From the NCBI GenBank assembly GCA_946186945.1, contig CAMHPC010000011.1, forward strand, positions 1 to 36,113: a DNA stretch of 36,113 bases, written 5' to 3'. The notes below the pieces were generated by a model. It saw nothing but the letters and a program-made list of their open reading frames with translations. It did no database searches and was not told the DNA's origin. The DNA comes from an uncultured Prevotella sp. Its GTDB lineage: Bacteria > Bacteroidota > Bacteroidia > Bacteroidales > Bacteroidaceae. Both the position numbers and the translations under genes were made by a program. Every line of letters starts with the position of its first letter. Positions within the stretch are counted from its first letter, which is position 1. Below, piece by piece: positions 23,448 through 32,109 of the stretch.

Positions 23448-24434
23448 CTACTTCTCTGACCGCTTCCTGCGCCAAGCGTCAGTCCTTACTTTCATGTTCG
23501 CTTGTATACAGTCACTGTAGAGCCACGGCTCACAACTGTGTATGTCGCCCACATTGATGAAATTCTTGTACGGGTGATACTCGGAGCCGCTGTAACCCTT
23601 CACTACCAGTACGTGATATTCTGGAGATAGGGTCACGGTGATGCTGTCATGCAAAAGGGCAGGGGTGGCATCGGTGCGCCAGTTTACCGGATTTATGCAC
23701 ATGCATGTGGCGGAGATTACTGGTTTCACGTACTTCACGTCTTTCACCGTGTTGTAACATATCGTCACACCTGTGTCGGAGGCTCCTCGTGCTGCCTTGA
23801 TATGGGTGGACTGGAGGGTATCTTCAGGGGTTACCTTATAACCCATCACATAGGCGGCTGCCAACTTGCTGTACGCCTCTTCGCTGATGTGCTTGAGAAG
23901 TTCTACCGTAGCCTTGCCTCCCTGACTGAAACCGGCTATGATAAGGGGACGATTCGTATCGCGGTGAGACTGGAAATAGTCGAACGCCTCAAATACATCA
24001 TGCATCGACACACGGGTGCGATGACTGATGGTATCTTCGTTCATGGTCTCGAAGGCTTCTATCGTGGTGTGGCGATAGAACGGGGCAAAAAAACGGTTGC
24101 CCTGCGACATGTAGGCACCTGCCTTGTCCATCTCTATACTCATACGCGCACGATGCTCGGCATTCCATACATCTGCATAATGACACACGGCGCCGTCACT
24201 CGTCATCCAATCTTTCTCCCATGTAGATACTATGTAGAATATGTCGGCGCCAGTGCCTGTGCTGTCTCCGTCGTATGTCACCCACAAAGTGGCATCACTA
24301 TAGTCAGGGGCTTTGGGTATATACTCCGCCGCCGGTCTGCCCACCAACAGCGTGCTGCGTACTGTGCACGAGGGGAAATATATGATACAACAGATCAGAA
24401 GTATAACACTTATTCGGATATTAGATTTTCTCAT
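23448..24434 (-). CDS. DUF3089-family lipoprotein (alpha/beta hydrolase-like)
   Basis: A 328-residue lipoprotein (lipobox FPSC, Cys about 23). GFSQGG (about residues 168-173) is a nucleophile-elbow motif (G-x-S-x-G) within IIAGFSQGGKATVELL. The family features ADIFYIVSTW and FFAPFYRHTTIEAF (about 64-73 and 112-125) point to DUF3089, a group of alpha/beta-hydrolase-like proteins of unknown substrate. The C-terminal HPYKNFINVGDIH could supply the catalytic His. Its upstream leader copies that of the signalling operon at 3960. Probably a periplasmic or surface esterase or lipase. Confidence 0.82.
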   Translation of the reverse strand: MRKSNIRISVILLICCIIYFPSCTVRSTLLVGRPAAEYIPKAPDYSDATLWVTYDGDSTGTGADIFYIVSTWEKDWMTSDGAVCHYADVWNAEHRARMSIEMDKAGAYMSQGNRFFAPFYRHTTIEAFETMNEDTISHRTRVSMHDVFEAFDYFQSHRDTNRPLIIAGFSQGGKATVELLKHISEEAYSKLAAAYVMGYKVTPEDTLQSTHIKAARGASDTGVTICYNTVKDVKYVKPVISATCMCINPVNWRTDATPALLHDSITVTLSPEYHVLVVKGYSGSEYHPYKNFINVGDIHSCEPWLYSDCIQANMKVRTDAWRRKRSEK

Positions 24435-24454
24435 GATTGACTCGGTTACTATAA

Positions 24455-24532
24455 TTGTACACGTTTCGTATGGCTATTATATAAACGGCCTTTTGGGGCG
24501 CTATCTTACAGACAGTTATCATACTCCAGAAA
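24455..24532 (-). promoter_or_regulatory. Conserved leader element, copy 2
   Basis: On the minus strand this repeats the leader of the signalling operon: TTTCTGG (24532..24526), one variant base, then a 30-nt identical block (24524..24495). AAAA follows, then GGCCGTTTATA (24490..24480) and AATAG-CAT-CGAAAC. It lies downstream of a predicted -7 element (24566..24573), hence probably inside the 5' untranslated region of the DUF3089 mRNA. Confidence 0.7.
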
Positions 24533-24565
24533 CTTGAATAATTACTATATTATTGTAATTTTTTG

Positions 24566-24573
24566 CAAAGATA
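24566..24573 (-). promoter_or_regulatory. -7 element for the DUF3089 gene
   Basis: The minus strand reads TATCTTTG, an exact TAnnTTTG match; no clear -33 TTG is present. It implies a leader of about 125 nt containing the conserved element. Confidence 0.5.
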
Positions 24574-24612
24574 ATCTTTTTCTTATAATGTTGAATTTTT
24601 TTGCACTATTAG

Positions 24613-24644
24613 TTTGCTTTTCATGTATATTCACACTAATTTTG
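24613..24644 (+). promoter_or_regulatory. Promoter of the lipoprotein-hydrolase pair
   Basis: TTTG (24613..24616) and TAATTTTG (24637..24644) are separated by 20 bp. The ATG is 47 nt downstream. Confidence 0.7.
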
Positions 24645-24691
24645 CATCAATACTCTACGTCCAATCATAAACAAACCTAACTATACAAGAC

Positions 24692-25291
24692 ATGAAAAAA
24701 GTATTATTCGCAGTTGCTACTATGATGCTGCTGGTGGCATGCAATGGAAAACAGAATGCAAACGGTGCCGACAATGACTCTGTGGCTGCCAATGATGTGG
24801 CATCTGCCAATGCGGAGAATGTCACATACTTCGATGCCATAGACAAATATATGGTGGAGGAGATAGGAAAAAACTATTCCGACGGCAAGTACCGTGTGCC
24901 TATGCACAATGTAGTGGCTGTAGACGAAAGCGATGCCAAGGACATAAAGGTCTGGGCTGATTTCTGGCTGTTCAACTACGACCTGGTGGGTGATACTCTC
25001 AAATGTATGTCGGGGGGCAGTTATCCTGGACTGATGCACATTGAGCAGAATGACAAGGGATTTGAAGTGAAGGCTTTCGATAGGGTGGAGGATGGTTCCA
25101 ACTTCCTGCCATCGGCTAAAAAAATCTTTGGAGACAAATTTGAGGCTTTCCAGAAAATCAACGGTGATGAAAACAAACGCGAGCAACTCAGAGCAGAGGT
25201 CCTGGCGGAGTTTGTGAAAAAAGAAGGTATTGCTGCCACTCTATACCAAGACTACGGATGGCCGGCTAAGAAAATCGCTACTGCTGAATAA
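24692..25291 (+). CDS. Lipoprotein of unknown function
   Basis: A 199-residue lipoprotein (lipobox LVAC, Cys about 17) with an Asn/Asp/Ala-rich linker to about residue 45. The globular part (about 50-195) contains YFDAIDKYMVEEIGKNY, then DIKVWADFWLFNYDLVGDTLKCMSGGSYPG. I do not recognise a characterised family; the W-x-F-W-x-F-x-Y pattern suggests a small alpha+beta (cystatin/NTF2-like) fold at best. The hydrolase starts 3 nt after its stop, so they form an operon. Confidence 0.75.
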   Translation: MKKVLFAVATMMLLVACNGKQNANGADNDSVAANDVASANAENVTYFDAIDKYMVEEIGKNYSDGKYRVPMHNVVAVDESDAKDIKVWADFWLFNYDLVGDTLKCMSGGSYPGLMHIEQNDKGFEVKAFDRVEDGSNFLPSAKKIFGDKFEAFQKINGDENKREQLRAEVLAEFVKKEGIAATLYQDYGWPAKKIATAE

Positions 25292-25294
25292 ATT

Positions 25295-26602
25295 ATGAAA
25301 AGGTTCGTACATCTACTGTCATTCCTGATGCTGGCTTTCTATGCAGAGGCTCAGGTGGGTACGTGGTCGGGAGAACTGGATATACAGGGCACTAAACTGC
25401 CACTGGTCTTTCATTTCAATGACGATAACAGCACTTTAGACTCCCCCTCTCAAGGCGCGAGGGGGATTAAAATGGTGGTCAGTCGATCTCCGGAGGGTAA
25501 GGTGGTGGTGAATATACCGTCTATAATGGCTACTTACGATGGGTTCGTGATGCCGACGATGATTGTGGGTTCCTTCACACAGAGTGGCATGAACTTTCCG
25601 CTTACTCTCAAACAAGGGGAGCAAAAACCAAAACGTCCACAGACACCTAAACCTCCCTTCCCTTACTCTGAGGAAGAGGTGACTTTCCAAAACGATGGCT
25701 TCTCCTTTCACGGCACTCTCACTCTGCCACATGGATACGACAGGAATACTCCTCTGCTCGTGATGGTTACCGGTAGTGGACTACAAAACCGTGACGAAGA
25801 ACTGCTAGACCACAAACCTTTCGCCGTCATTGCTGATGCGCTGGCTCGTGAGGGAATAGCCACAATGCGATTCGATGACCGTGGATGGGGCGATGACTCC
25901 TTCCAACACCTCAACTTCACCATAGATGACCATAAAGCGGATGCCGTGGCTGCTGTCAGTGCTATGCGCAAACGATTCAAAAGGGTGGGGACTCTGGGAC
26001 ATAGCGAGGGGGGTACTATCGCACTCATGATGGCTGCTGAGGGCAAGGTGGATTTCTGCGTCACTATGGCTGCCATGGCGGTGTCGGGCAGACAGACGCT
26101 CTTGCAACAGAATCGTACCATGCTCTCTTTCCTCAATCCTGAGGATACGGTGGCAGCTATTCCCGCTGAGACGGTTAATGCATACGTCGAGGCTCTCGAC
26201 AGGGCTTTCGATGATCTGGTGGCAAACAAACAGCCTGAGGAGGTGGATGACAGTAAGGTGCCTGACATGCTAAAAGAGAACTTCAGACTGGCTGTCAGAC
26301 AATTGGCCACTCCTTATATGAGACATTTCCTGAAAACTGATATTCGTGCTTCTTTACGCAAAGTGAAATGCCCTGTGCTGGCTCTCAATGGCACTTACGA
26401 TACGCAGGTAAATGCTACAGATAACCTCAGTGCTATAGAGAAAGGGCTGACTGGCTGCAAACACCAAGTGGTGGCGTGCGAAGGATTGAACCATTTGTTT
26501 CAACATTGCCACAATGGGCTGCCCAGCGAATACCGCGATATTGAGGAAACTGTCGCGCCAGAGGTGTTGAAGACTATCTCGAAATGGGTGAAAGGGCTGT
26601 GA
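25295..26602 (+). CDS. Exported alpha/beta hydrolase (serine esterase/peptidase-like)
   Basis: A 435-residue exported enzyme. Signal peptide about 1-19, an N-terminal beta domain (about 20-125, with STLDSPSQGARGI), then an alpha/beta hydrolase domain. The catalytic set is visible: oxyanion region VMVTGSGLQNRDEE (about 152-165), nucleophile GHSEGG (about 234-239), acid in NGTYDTQV (about 366-373) and His in LNHLFQH (about 396-402). It probably cleaves an ester or peptide-like bond in the periplasm. Its last 29 nt overlap the end of the opposite ABC transporter gene. Confidence 0.88.
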   Translation: MKRFVHLLSFLMLAFYAEAQVGTWSGELDIQGTKLPLVFHFNDDNSTLDSPSQGARGIKMVVSRSPEGKVVVNIPSIMATYDGFVMPTMIVGSFTQSGMNFPLTLKQGEQKPKRPQTPKPPFPYSEEEVTFQNDGFSFHGTLTLPHGYDRNTPLLVMVTGSGLQNRDEELLDHKPFAVIADALAREGIATMRFDDRGWGDDSFQHLNFTIDDHKADAVAAVSAMRKRFKRVGTLGHSEGGTIALMMAAEGKVDFCVTMAAMAVSGRQTLLQQNRTMLSFLNPEDTVAAIPAETVNAYVEALDRAFDDLVANKQPEEVDDSKVPDMLKENFRLAVRQLATPYMRHFLKTDIRASLRKVKCPVLALNGTYDTQVNATDNLSAIEKGLTGCKHQVVACEGLNHLFQHCHNGLPSEYRDIEETVAPEVLKTISKWVKGL

Positions 26603-28622
26603 TGTCTACCACTCGGTCGCACATACGCAGGTTCTCCTGACGCTGGGATATGAATATGCGGGTGCACTTCAACTGCGCCAGATGTTCCGAAACCCTGCGC
26701 TTGGTCACATTGTCAAGGGCTGAGGTGGCTTCATCAAGCAAGAGCACATCGGGACGCTGAACCAACGCACGTGCCAACAGTATGCGCTGACGCTGACCAC
26801 CAGAGAGACCGTGCCCATCCTCGCTGATGGGGGTCTCTATACCCAGTGGCATGTGACTGATGTCTTCGTCGAGAGATACCATACGCACAGCCTCCCATGC
26901 GTCTGCCTCAGTGGCATCGGGGGCGGTGAAGAGGATGTTCTGAAGAAGGGTGCCCTCTATCAGACTGCCATTCTGCATCACTACACCTATGCAGTGACGA
27001 CGAAGGGCGGGCTTACTCACCTCCTGAAGGGGATAACGGTCGTAGTAGATGTAACCGTCGGAGGGCTTCTCAAAACCAAGAAGCAGACGAAGCAATGTCG
27101 ACTTGCCACAGCCTGACGGTCCTGTGATACCTATATATTCACCTGGATTGACGTGCAACTCAAAACCATCGAATATCCAGGGGGTGGTGTCGCTGTAGCG
27201 GAAACGCAAACCACTGATGTTTACGCCTCCTTCTATGTGGGTCACTACCTGCTCGCTGCTGCTCTGCTCTGGCTCTGCGGCAAGGATGGGCTCACACAGA
27301 CGGGCCTCGGGCATCACCCTGCCCAGGTTCTTCATGATATTGCCCAACTGACTCACTGTCTCAAGGGCTATGCCTAATACGGCACAGTAGGCGATGTAGT
27401 CGCTCAGTGGCAAACGGTAAATCCACGCTGCCCACATGGTGATAATCATAGGCAGCAACTTCACTACGTAGGCCAGGGAACCGGAATAGGTGTACATCCT
27501 AGGCTGCCAGGCACTGTTCGCCTCTGTATAGGGGAAATATTCTGCCCACTGACGATAGGCTCGCTCCTCAGCACCGTTGGTCTTTATCTTCTGTATGCCA
27601 CCAAGCAGTTCGTACAACAGTCCGAATAGACGTGAACGATAGGGGGTCACGGTAGACTGTACCTTGCGCACATAGTAGTAGTTCAACAAGATGAAAAACA
27701 ACTGAAGTGCCAATACGCCAATACCTACAAACAGTAACGGACCACCATAGATGAAAAACTGTATGAAGAGTATGGCGGAGAAGAGGGTGGACAGTACTGT
27801 GGTCAGTATGCTCTCGGTCAACAGACCGCTGAAGTGGGAAAGGGAAAGCACACGACTGGACAAATCACCCGATGACCAACCGCGGAAAAAACCGGCAGGC
27901 AGATGAAGTAGACGTGTCATCAGGGCGGTCTGAAGATTGTATTCCAACTTGTCCTTCACACGGAACACTACCAGACTGCGGGTCACCTGCAGCATCACCA
28001 GTCCGATGGTGGCACTGAACAGAAGTACGGCTACTGGCAATAACTGCGACGCACTGCCAGAAGGTATCACCTCGCTGAAGATGAGTTTAGTGACGTAAGG
28101 GGTGAACATGGTGAGGAGAACCACGCAGATGCATGCCATGCAGATGTAACTCAGGTCGGCTTTGTTCAGACAGCCCCAGGCAAACCGACTCAGTTGACGG
28201 AGTGTGAGACGATGAGAAGGCAGTGGCTGGGTGAGATAGAAGGCATCCGCTTTCAGACCAATAGCACGGGCAGAACGCTTGGAACTGACGGTGATACGAC
28301 GACCTGTGAAGGGGTGGACGAATGAATAACTGGCAAAACCGGGCTCAAGCAATACTGGGGTGTCACCTTCCTCGAGAAAGGCCAACAGCCTGCCCGTGGT
28401 ATGGCGCCACCAGGCTCCATCCAACTGTATCTGGCGGAAATAGATGCCTCTAATGGCTAACAACTGCTCCAGATGGTCGGTGTCGAGAGGAGTGCTGCCC
28501 TCTCGCTGAAACTGCCGCTGCATGTCGCGGTCCAACATCGAGAGGAAGATATCGCCGGCACGACCTACGGCTTTGCGATTGATCTCGATGCGCCGAGATA
28601 ATTGTTCAAACGTTGTTTCCAT
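26574..28622 (-). CDS. NHLM-type export ABC transporter, ABC2 (with N-terminal accessory domain)
   Basis: A 682-residue fused permease-ATPase. The ~130-residue N-terminal accessory region (DGAWWRHTTGRLLAFLEEG, HPFTGRRITVSS, AFYLTQPLP) is characteristic of the second ABC transporter of NHLM microcin/bacteriocin export cassettes. Six membrane helices (about 155-430) precede the ATPase. Walker A is GPSGCGKST, signature LSGGQRQR, Walker B VLLLDEATSALD. The H-loop reads ISQRQ, with Gln where the switch His normally is. The start at 28622 overlaps the end of the ABC1 gene by 17 nt. The cargo is unknown. Confidence 0.87.
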   Translation of the reverse strand: METTFEQLSRRIEINRKAVGRAGDIFLSMLDRDMQRQFQREGSTPLDTDHLEQLLAIRGIYFRQIQLDGAWWRHTTGRLLAFLEEGDTPVLLEPGFASYSFVHPFTGRRITVSSKRSARAIGLKADAFYLTQPLPSHRLTLRQLSRFAWGCLNKADLSYICMACICVVLLTMFTPYVTKLIFSEVIPSGSASQLLPVAVLLFSATIGLVMLQVTRSLVVFRVKDKLEYNLQTALMTRLLHLPAGFFRGWSSGDLSSRVLSLSHFSGLLTESILTTVLSTLFSAILFIQFFIYGGPLLFVGIGVLALQLFFILLNYYYVRKVQSTVTPYRSRLFGLLYELLGGIQKIKTNGAEERAYRQWAEYFPYTEANSAWQPRMYTYSGSLAYVVKLLPMIITMWAAWIYRLPLSDYIAYCAVLGIALETVSQLGNIMKNLGRVMPEARLCEPILAAEPEQSSSEQVVTHIEGGVNISGLRFRYSDTTPWIFDGFELHVNPGEYIGITGPSGCGKSTLLRLLLGFEKPSDGYIYYDRYPLQEVSKPALRRHCIGVVMQNGSLIEGTLLQNILFTAPDATEADAWEAVRMVSLDEDISHMPLGIETPISEDGHGLSGGQRQRILLARALVQRPDVLLLDEATSALDNVTKRRVSEHLAQLKCTRIFISQRQENLRMCDRVVDITALSPISR

Positions 28623-30348
28623 AGGTGTTCAACTTATAATATAATCCTTCCTCGTCTTTCATCAGACTGTCATGACTGCCATGCTGAACCACGCTGCCAT
28701 GGTCGATGACGTAGATGGTGTCGCACTGACGAACGGTTTCCAATCGGTGTGCCACCATCATCAGGGTGATACCCAACTGACGCACGGATTGCATCACGCT
28801 CCTCTCTGTAGAGGTGTCAAGGGTGGAGGTGGCTTCATCCATCAATAGTATGCTGGGCTCCTTGGCCAAGGCTGATGCTATCTCCAGGCGCTGACGCTGA
28901 CCGGCTGACCGATTCTGACCACCGGCAGAGATGTGGGTCTGGTAACCGTTGGGCATGGAGGTTATCTCATCGTGCAACTGGGCATGAATGGCTGCCTTGA
29001 CCATGGCATCGTCGCTGATACTCTCATCCCACATCTTTATGTTCTCGGCTATGGTTCCTTCAAAGAGCATTGAGTCCTGACTCACCATTCCTATGCTGCT
29101 CGTAAGGGTCAGACGATGGGTCTTCTCTAATGGACGACCGTCGAGAAGCACCTCACCACTCCATGGGGTGTAAAGACCGGCAACAAGCATGGCAAGGGTA
29201 CTCTTGCCGCACCCCGATTTGCCTACGAATGCTACTTGCTCGCCCGCTTTGATGTGAAGCGACAGATGATTGATAAGTGGTGGCATGGAACGGTCGTAGC
29301 CGAATGTCACGTCACGCAACTCTATGTCACCCGATAATTTTACAGGTGCTGCATCATCCTCGATACCTTTCTCTGACTCTTTGTTCAAGTCGATGTCTAA
29401 GATCTCCTCCTGACGCTCCAACACTGAATGAGCCTTGAACAACTCCTGCATCGTCTCCGACAACTTCGTCACAGGATAAAGCATCGAGGTCATAAAACCC
29501 TGAGAAGCAAGAAGCATTCCTGGGGTCAACTCTCCCTTCAGGATAAACCAGGTGCCAAGACAGAGCACAAGGGCGGCGGTCATCTGCTGAACCAACAGGG
29601 GCAAGGCTCCCATCAGTATCATCTGGCGAGTGGCTGTCACACGAGAGTTGAGCGCGCTGGCATACAGAGCATCCCAACGTTGGTAGAAACGCTGCTCAGC
29701 ACCCGCCGACTTGATGGTCTCCATGCTGTGCAGACCTGCCATTGTGGCACTACGCAGATGACGCTCTGTGGCTTCCATGCTGCGGGCCTTGTGCTTCTGA
29801 TAACTGGCACTCAGACGGATAGACATCACTATGGCTGCCAGGGCAGCCAATTCTACCAACCCCAACTTCCAGTGATATACAAACAATAGAAAGGAAAAGA
29901 TTATCACATTTAGAAGGAGTATAATGGCGGGAGCCAGGTCAAACAGACTCACACCGGTAGTGCCAATGCCCATATAGCGAGCTATCAGGTCGCCGGATGA
30001 ATGACGACTGTGGGCTGACATGGGCAGACGGAGTACATGCCAGATGTAACGTGACTGACTGATGAGACTGAAGCGCATCTTCAACTTCCTGCGATGGGCA
30101 TTGAGTATCAACCAGGCTATCAACTCCAATACAAACAGAGCACAATACAGGAGAATCAAAGGCCAAAACCATTCTGGGTTCTTGCCGGTTATGATATTGT
30201 CTGTATACACTTGCTGAAAGAGTGGAGGAAAGAGGTTCATGCCTGTACTTATGGCATAAAGAAGCAGACTGACTGCTATCAGCATGCCACCGCCACGCAT
30301 AAAGCGCCGCAACAGTCCTATAGTGGATTTCTCTGCCTTCACTTCCAT
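28606..30348 (-). CDS. NHLM-type export ABC transporter, ABC1 without peptidase domain
   Basis: A fused permease-ATPase of 580 residues from the ATG at 30348; a GTG at 30366, directly after the upstream stop, is the alternative. The permease part contains MAGLHSMETIKSAGAEQRFYQ and a GELTPGMLLASQGFM-type segment, typical of NHLM ABC1. Usual members begin with a C39 cysteine peptidase of about 130 residues that cuts leader peptides; it is absent here. ATPase: Walker A GKSGCGKST, Q-loop VSQDSMLFEG, signature RSAGQRQR (second Gly of SGGQ is Ala), Walker B ILLMDEATSTLD, H-loop VAHRLE. It probably works as a heterodimer with ABC2. Confidence 0.86.
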   Translation of the reverse strand: MEVKAEKSTIGLLRRFMRGGGMLIAVSLLLYAISTGMNLFPPLFQQVYTDNIITGKNPEWFWPLILLYCALFVLELIAWLILNAHRRKLKMRFSLISQSRYIWHVLRLPMSAHSRHSSGDLIARYMGIGTTGVSLFDLAPAIILLLNVIIFSFLLFVYHWKLGLVELAALAAIVMSIRLSASYQKHKARSMEATERHLRSATMAGLHSMETIKSAGAEQRFYQRWDALYASALNSRVTATRQMILMGALPLLVQQMTAALVLCLGTWFILKGELTPGMLLASQGFMTSMLYPVTKLSETMQELFKAHSVLERQEEILDIDLNKESEKGIEDDAAPVKLSGDIELRDVTFGYDRSMPPLINHLSLHIKAGEQVAFVGKSGCGKSTLAMLVAGLYTPWSGEVLLDGRPLEKTHRLTLTSSIGMVSQDSMLFEGTIAENIKMWDESISDDAMVKAAIHAQLHDEITSMPNGYQTHISAGGQNRSAGQRQRLEIASALAKEPSILLMDEATSTLDTSTERSVMQSVRQLGITLMMVAHRLETVRQCDTIYVIDHGSVVQHGSHDSLMKDEEGLYYKLNTYGNNV

Positions 30349-30366
30349 CTGTATGAACCCTCTCAC

Positions 30367-31200
30367 TTAACGCTTACCAAACAGGTATTCGTACATTGAA
30401 CGACTGCGAGTCTCGGTCAGCACGTTGCAATACGTGCCTATGCCCATGTCTACATTCTTGGGCTGGCCGAAAGACCAGTCGTAACGGGTGGAGTCTTGTG
30501 GTAAACAATTCAACTCTATTATCACCTGCCAGGCGGCATCATTCACGGAGAATAATGCTTCTGCCATGGCGGTGCTCTTAAACTGATTTACTATCTCGTC
30601 GCGAGGGGTGGGATAGCGGTCTATGCTGGTGATGACACCACGCACATAACCTATCTCGTCGCGGTCGTCGCCCTTGGGCCATACCTGGGTCTCCATACCC
30701 TCACGCAACTCGTGCTGGGTCTCCATGTCTACGTATGCCACAAGCTGTGTATGTACGGCATGGTCGGTGTGATGGTCGCAAACCATGCTTATCAGAGGCT
30801 CCTGGGGAACGAAACTCTCGCGGTCCTGCTTGGCGAAAAGCACGGTGCCGTGCAAATGACTGATCACAAGACTGTCATGACCATTTATATGGACATGTGC
30901 CAAAGCCTGACCCTCCATCACAGTGTCGCCTGTGTGTACCAGCATCTGCTTGATGCTGCCGCTCGTATCCAATTTCACATCGTCGGTACCATGGTGGGGG
31001 AATATCAATCCACTATACTGCACACGGTCGGTCACCGTACCAAGTACACCCCATACCACAAAGGCTCCCAGCAATAACACTATGGCGCATCCTATGAGCA
31101 AGGGTGATACAGAGGTCACTCTCACGTAATCCTGAATGCCCTCGGGGGACTCCAACTGACGACGACGGCCAGACTCGGTAAACGGGCTCGTATTCTTCAT
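30367..31200 (-). CDS. HlyD-like secretion protein of the NHLM type
   Basis: A 277-residue membrane-fusion-like protein. A short cytoplasmic start with RRRQLESPEGIQDYVRVTS precedes one membrane helix (about 37-60). A lipoyl/HlyD-type hairpin follows (SGSIKQMLVHTGDTVMEGQALAHV, about 83-106), then a C-terminal beta domain. The LESPE...VTS stretch before the helix is typical of the NHLM secretion protein. It is short compared with HlyD (about 400 or more) and lacks a long coiled coil, so it cannot span the periplasm alone. The start at 31200 fits the membrane topology; the frame is open further upstream into the divergent promoter. First gene of the three-gene export operon. Confidence 0.85.
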   Translation of the reverse strand: MKNTSPFTESGRRRQLESPEGIQDYVRVTSVSPLLIGCAIVLLLGAFVVWGVLGTVTDRVQYSGLIFPHHGTDDVKLDTSGSIKQMLVHTGDTVMEGQALAHVHINGHDSLVISHLHGTVLFAKQDRESFVPQEPLISMVCDHHTDHAVHTQLVAYVDMETQHELREGMETQVWPKGDDRDEIGYVRGVITSIDRYPTPRDEIVNQFKSTAMAEALFSVNDAAWQVIIELNCLPQDSTRYDWSFGQPKNVDMGIGTYCNVLTETRSRSMYEYLFGKR

Positions 31201-31307
31201 TATACTGTTGTTCTCCTTTTCTTTTGCGAAGATAGACATAAAAGTGAAAAAATAAAAATATTCAACTGTTTTTTTACTATTTCGTGTTTTTTTCTTCCTT
31301 TCGTTAC

Positions 31308-31315
31308 TACCTTTG
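31308..31315 (+). promoter_or_regulatory. -7 element of the phosphatase/WYL genes
   Basis: TACCTTTG matches TAnnTTTG, 21 nt before the ATG at 31337. The -33 region is weak. For the divergent export operon only a one-mismatch candidate (TATCTTCG, near 31227-31234, minus strand) is visible. Confidence 0.55.
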
Positions 31316-31336
31316 CATTCATAAATAAGTGATTTC

Positions 31337-32068
31337 ATGATGAAAATACGTACTCTAATGCTTATGGCTATGCTGCCGCTGATACAGGTGTCGGCTCAGC
31401 AAAACGACAACACGGTTAAACCACAGGCTTTTCTCGAGAAAAGTCAACTTCCCAACGGTATGCGATTTCTCGCACCACCAGCACTCACCAGTCCCGAATA
31501 CATGAACGATGTGTACTACTACCAATGGGGAAAAGAACAGCGTGGCATTCCCGAGGTGGCACAGCAGGCGGCAGAGGATGAGACGGCATGGACCTCAGCG
31601 GCTTTCTCTCCTGCCGTGGGCTTTACTATCGGACCAGATACCTCTCCCGAGATATTCCTGCTCTGCGAGGGGGCACGCAAAGATGCCAACAACGCTAACT
31701 TCGCAGTGAAAAACCACTACAAGAGACGCAGACCGTTCGTGCAGTTTGGCGAACCGTCACTCGTGGAAAAATACGACTCCGTAGAGACTAATACCTTCAG
31801 CTTCCCATCGGGACATGCATCGCGTGGATGGATCTATGCCTTCGTCCTGGCTACGGTGGTGCCTGACTCGACGGATGCTCTCATGGCGCGAGCACAGGAG
31901 TATGCTATGAACCGTGTCATCTGCGGCAGACACTACAAAAGCGATGTTGATGCATCGCTGATGATGGCATCTGCCACACTGTGCCGGTTGATGGCTAACG
32001 AGAAATTCCAACAGCAACTGGTCAAGGCAAGAAAAGAGTATGCGCGCATCAGAAACAAGCGCAAATAA
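31337..32068 (+). CDS. Class A non-specific acid phosphatase (PAP2 superfamily)
   Basis: A 243-residue periplasmic enzyme. Signal peptide about 1-21 (ends VSAQ). The three PAP2 signature parts are present: KRRRPF (about residues 129-134), FPSGHASRGW (about 156-165) and the class A motif RVICGRHYKSDVDAS (about 193-207), with catalytic His in GH and RH. It hydrolyses phosphomonoesters at acidic pH. Start is one of two adjacent ATGs. It is followed after 41 nt by the WYL regulator gene and is divergent from the export operon. Confidence 0.92.
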   Translation: MMKIRTLMLMAMLPLIQVSAQQNDNTVKPQAFLEKSQLPNGMRFLAPPALTSPEYMNDVYYYQWGKEQRGIPEVAQQAAEDETAWTSAAFSPAVGFTIGPDTSPEIFLLCEGARKDANNANFAVKNHYKRRRPFVQFGEPSLVEKYDSVETNTFSFPSGHASRGWIYAFVLATVVPDSTDALMARAQEYAMNRVICGRHYKSDVDASLMMASATLCRLMANEKFQQQLVKARKEYARIRNKRK

Positions 32069-32109
32069 ACTGACTATCCACTGCCAACTACTTCGCTTTT
32101 TCCATACCA

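Noticed and set aside
24692..25291. Unknown lipoprotein considered as cargo of the NHLM-type exporter
   Set aside because: It has a normal lipoprotein signal peptide, so it uses the Sec/Lol route, and it is on the opposite strand with its own promoter.
25443..25465. CCCCCTC...GAGGGGG inverted repeat inside the hydrolase gene, suspected repeat insertion
   Set aside because: The codons encode STLDSPSQGARGI, which suits the N-terminal domain of this hydrolase family as I recall it, so the hairpin is better explained as coincidental coding sequence.
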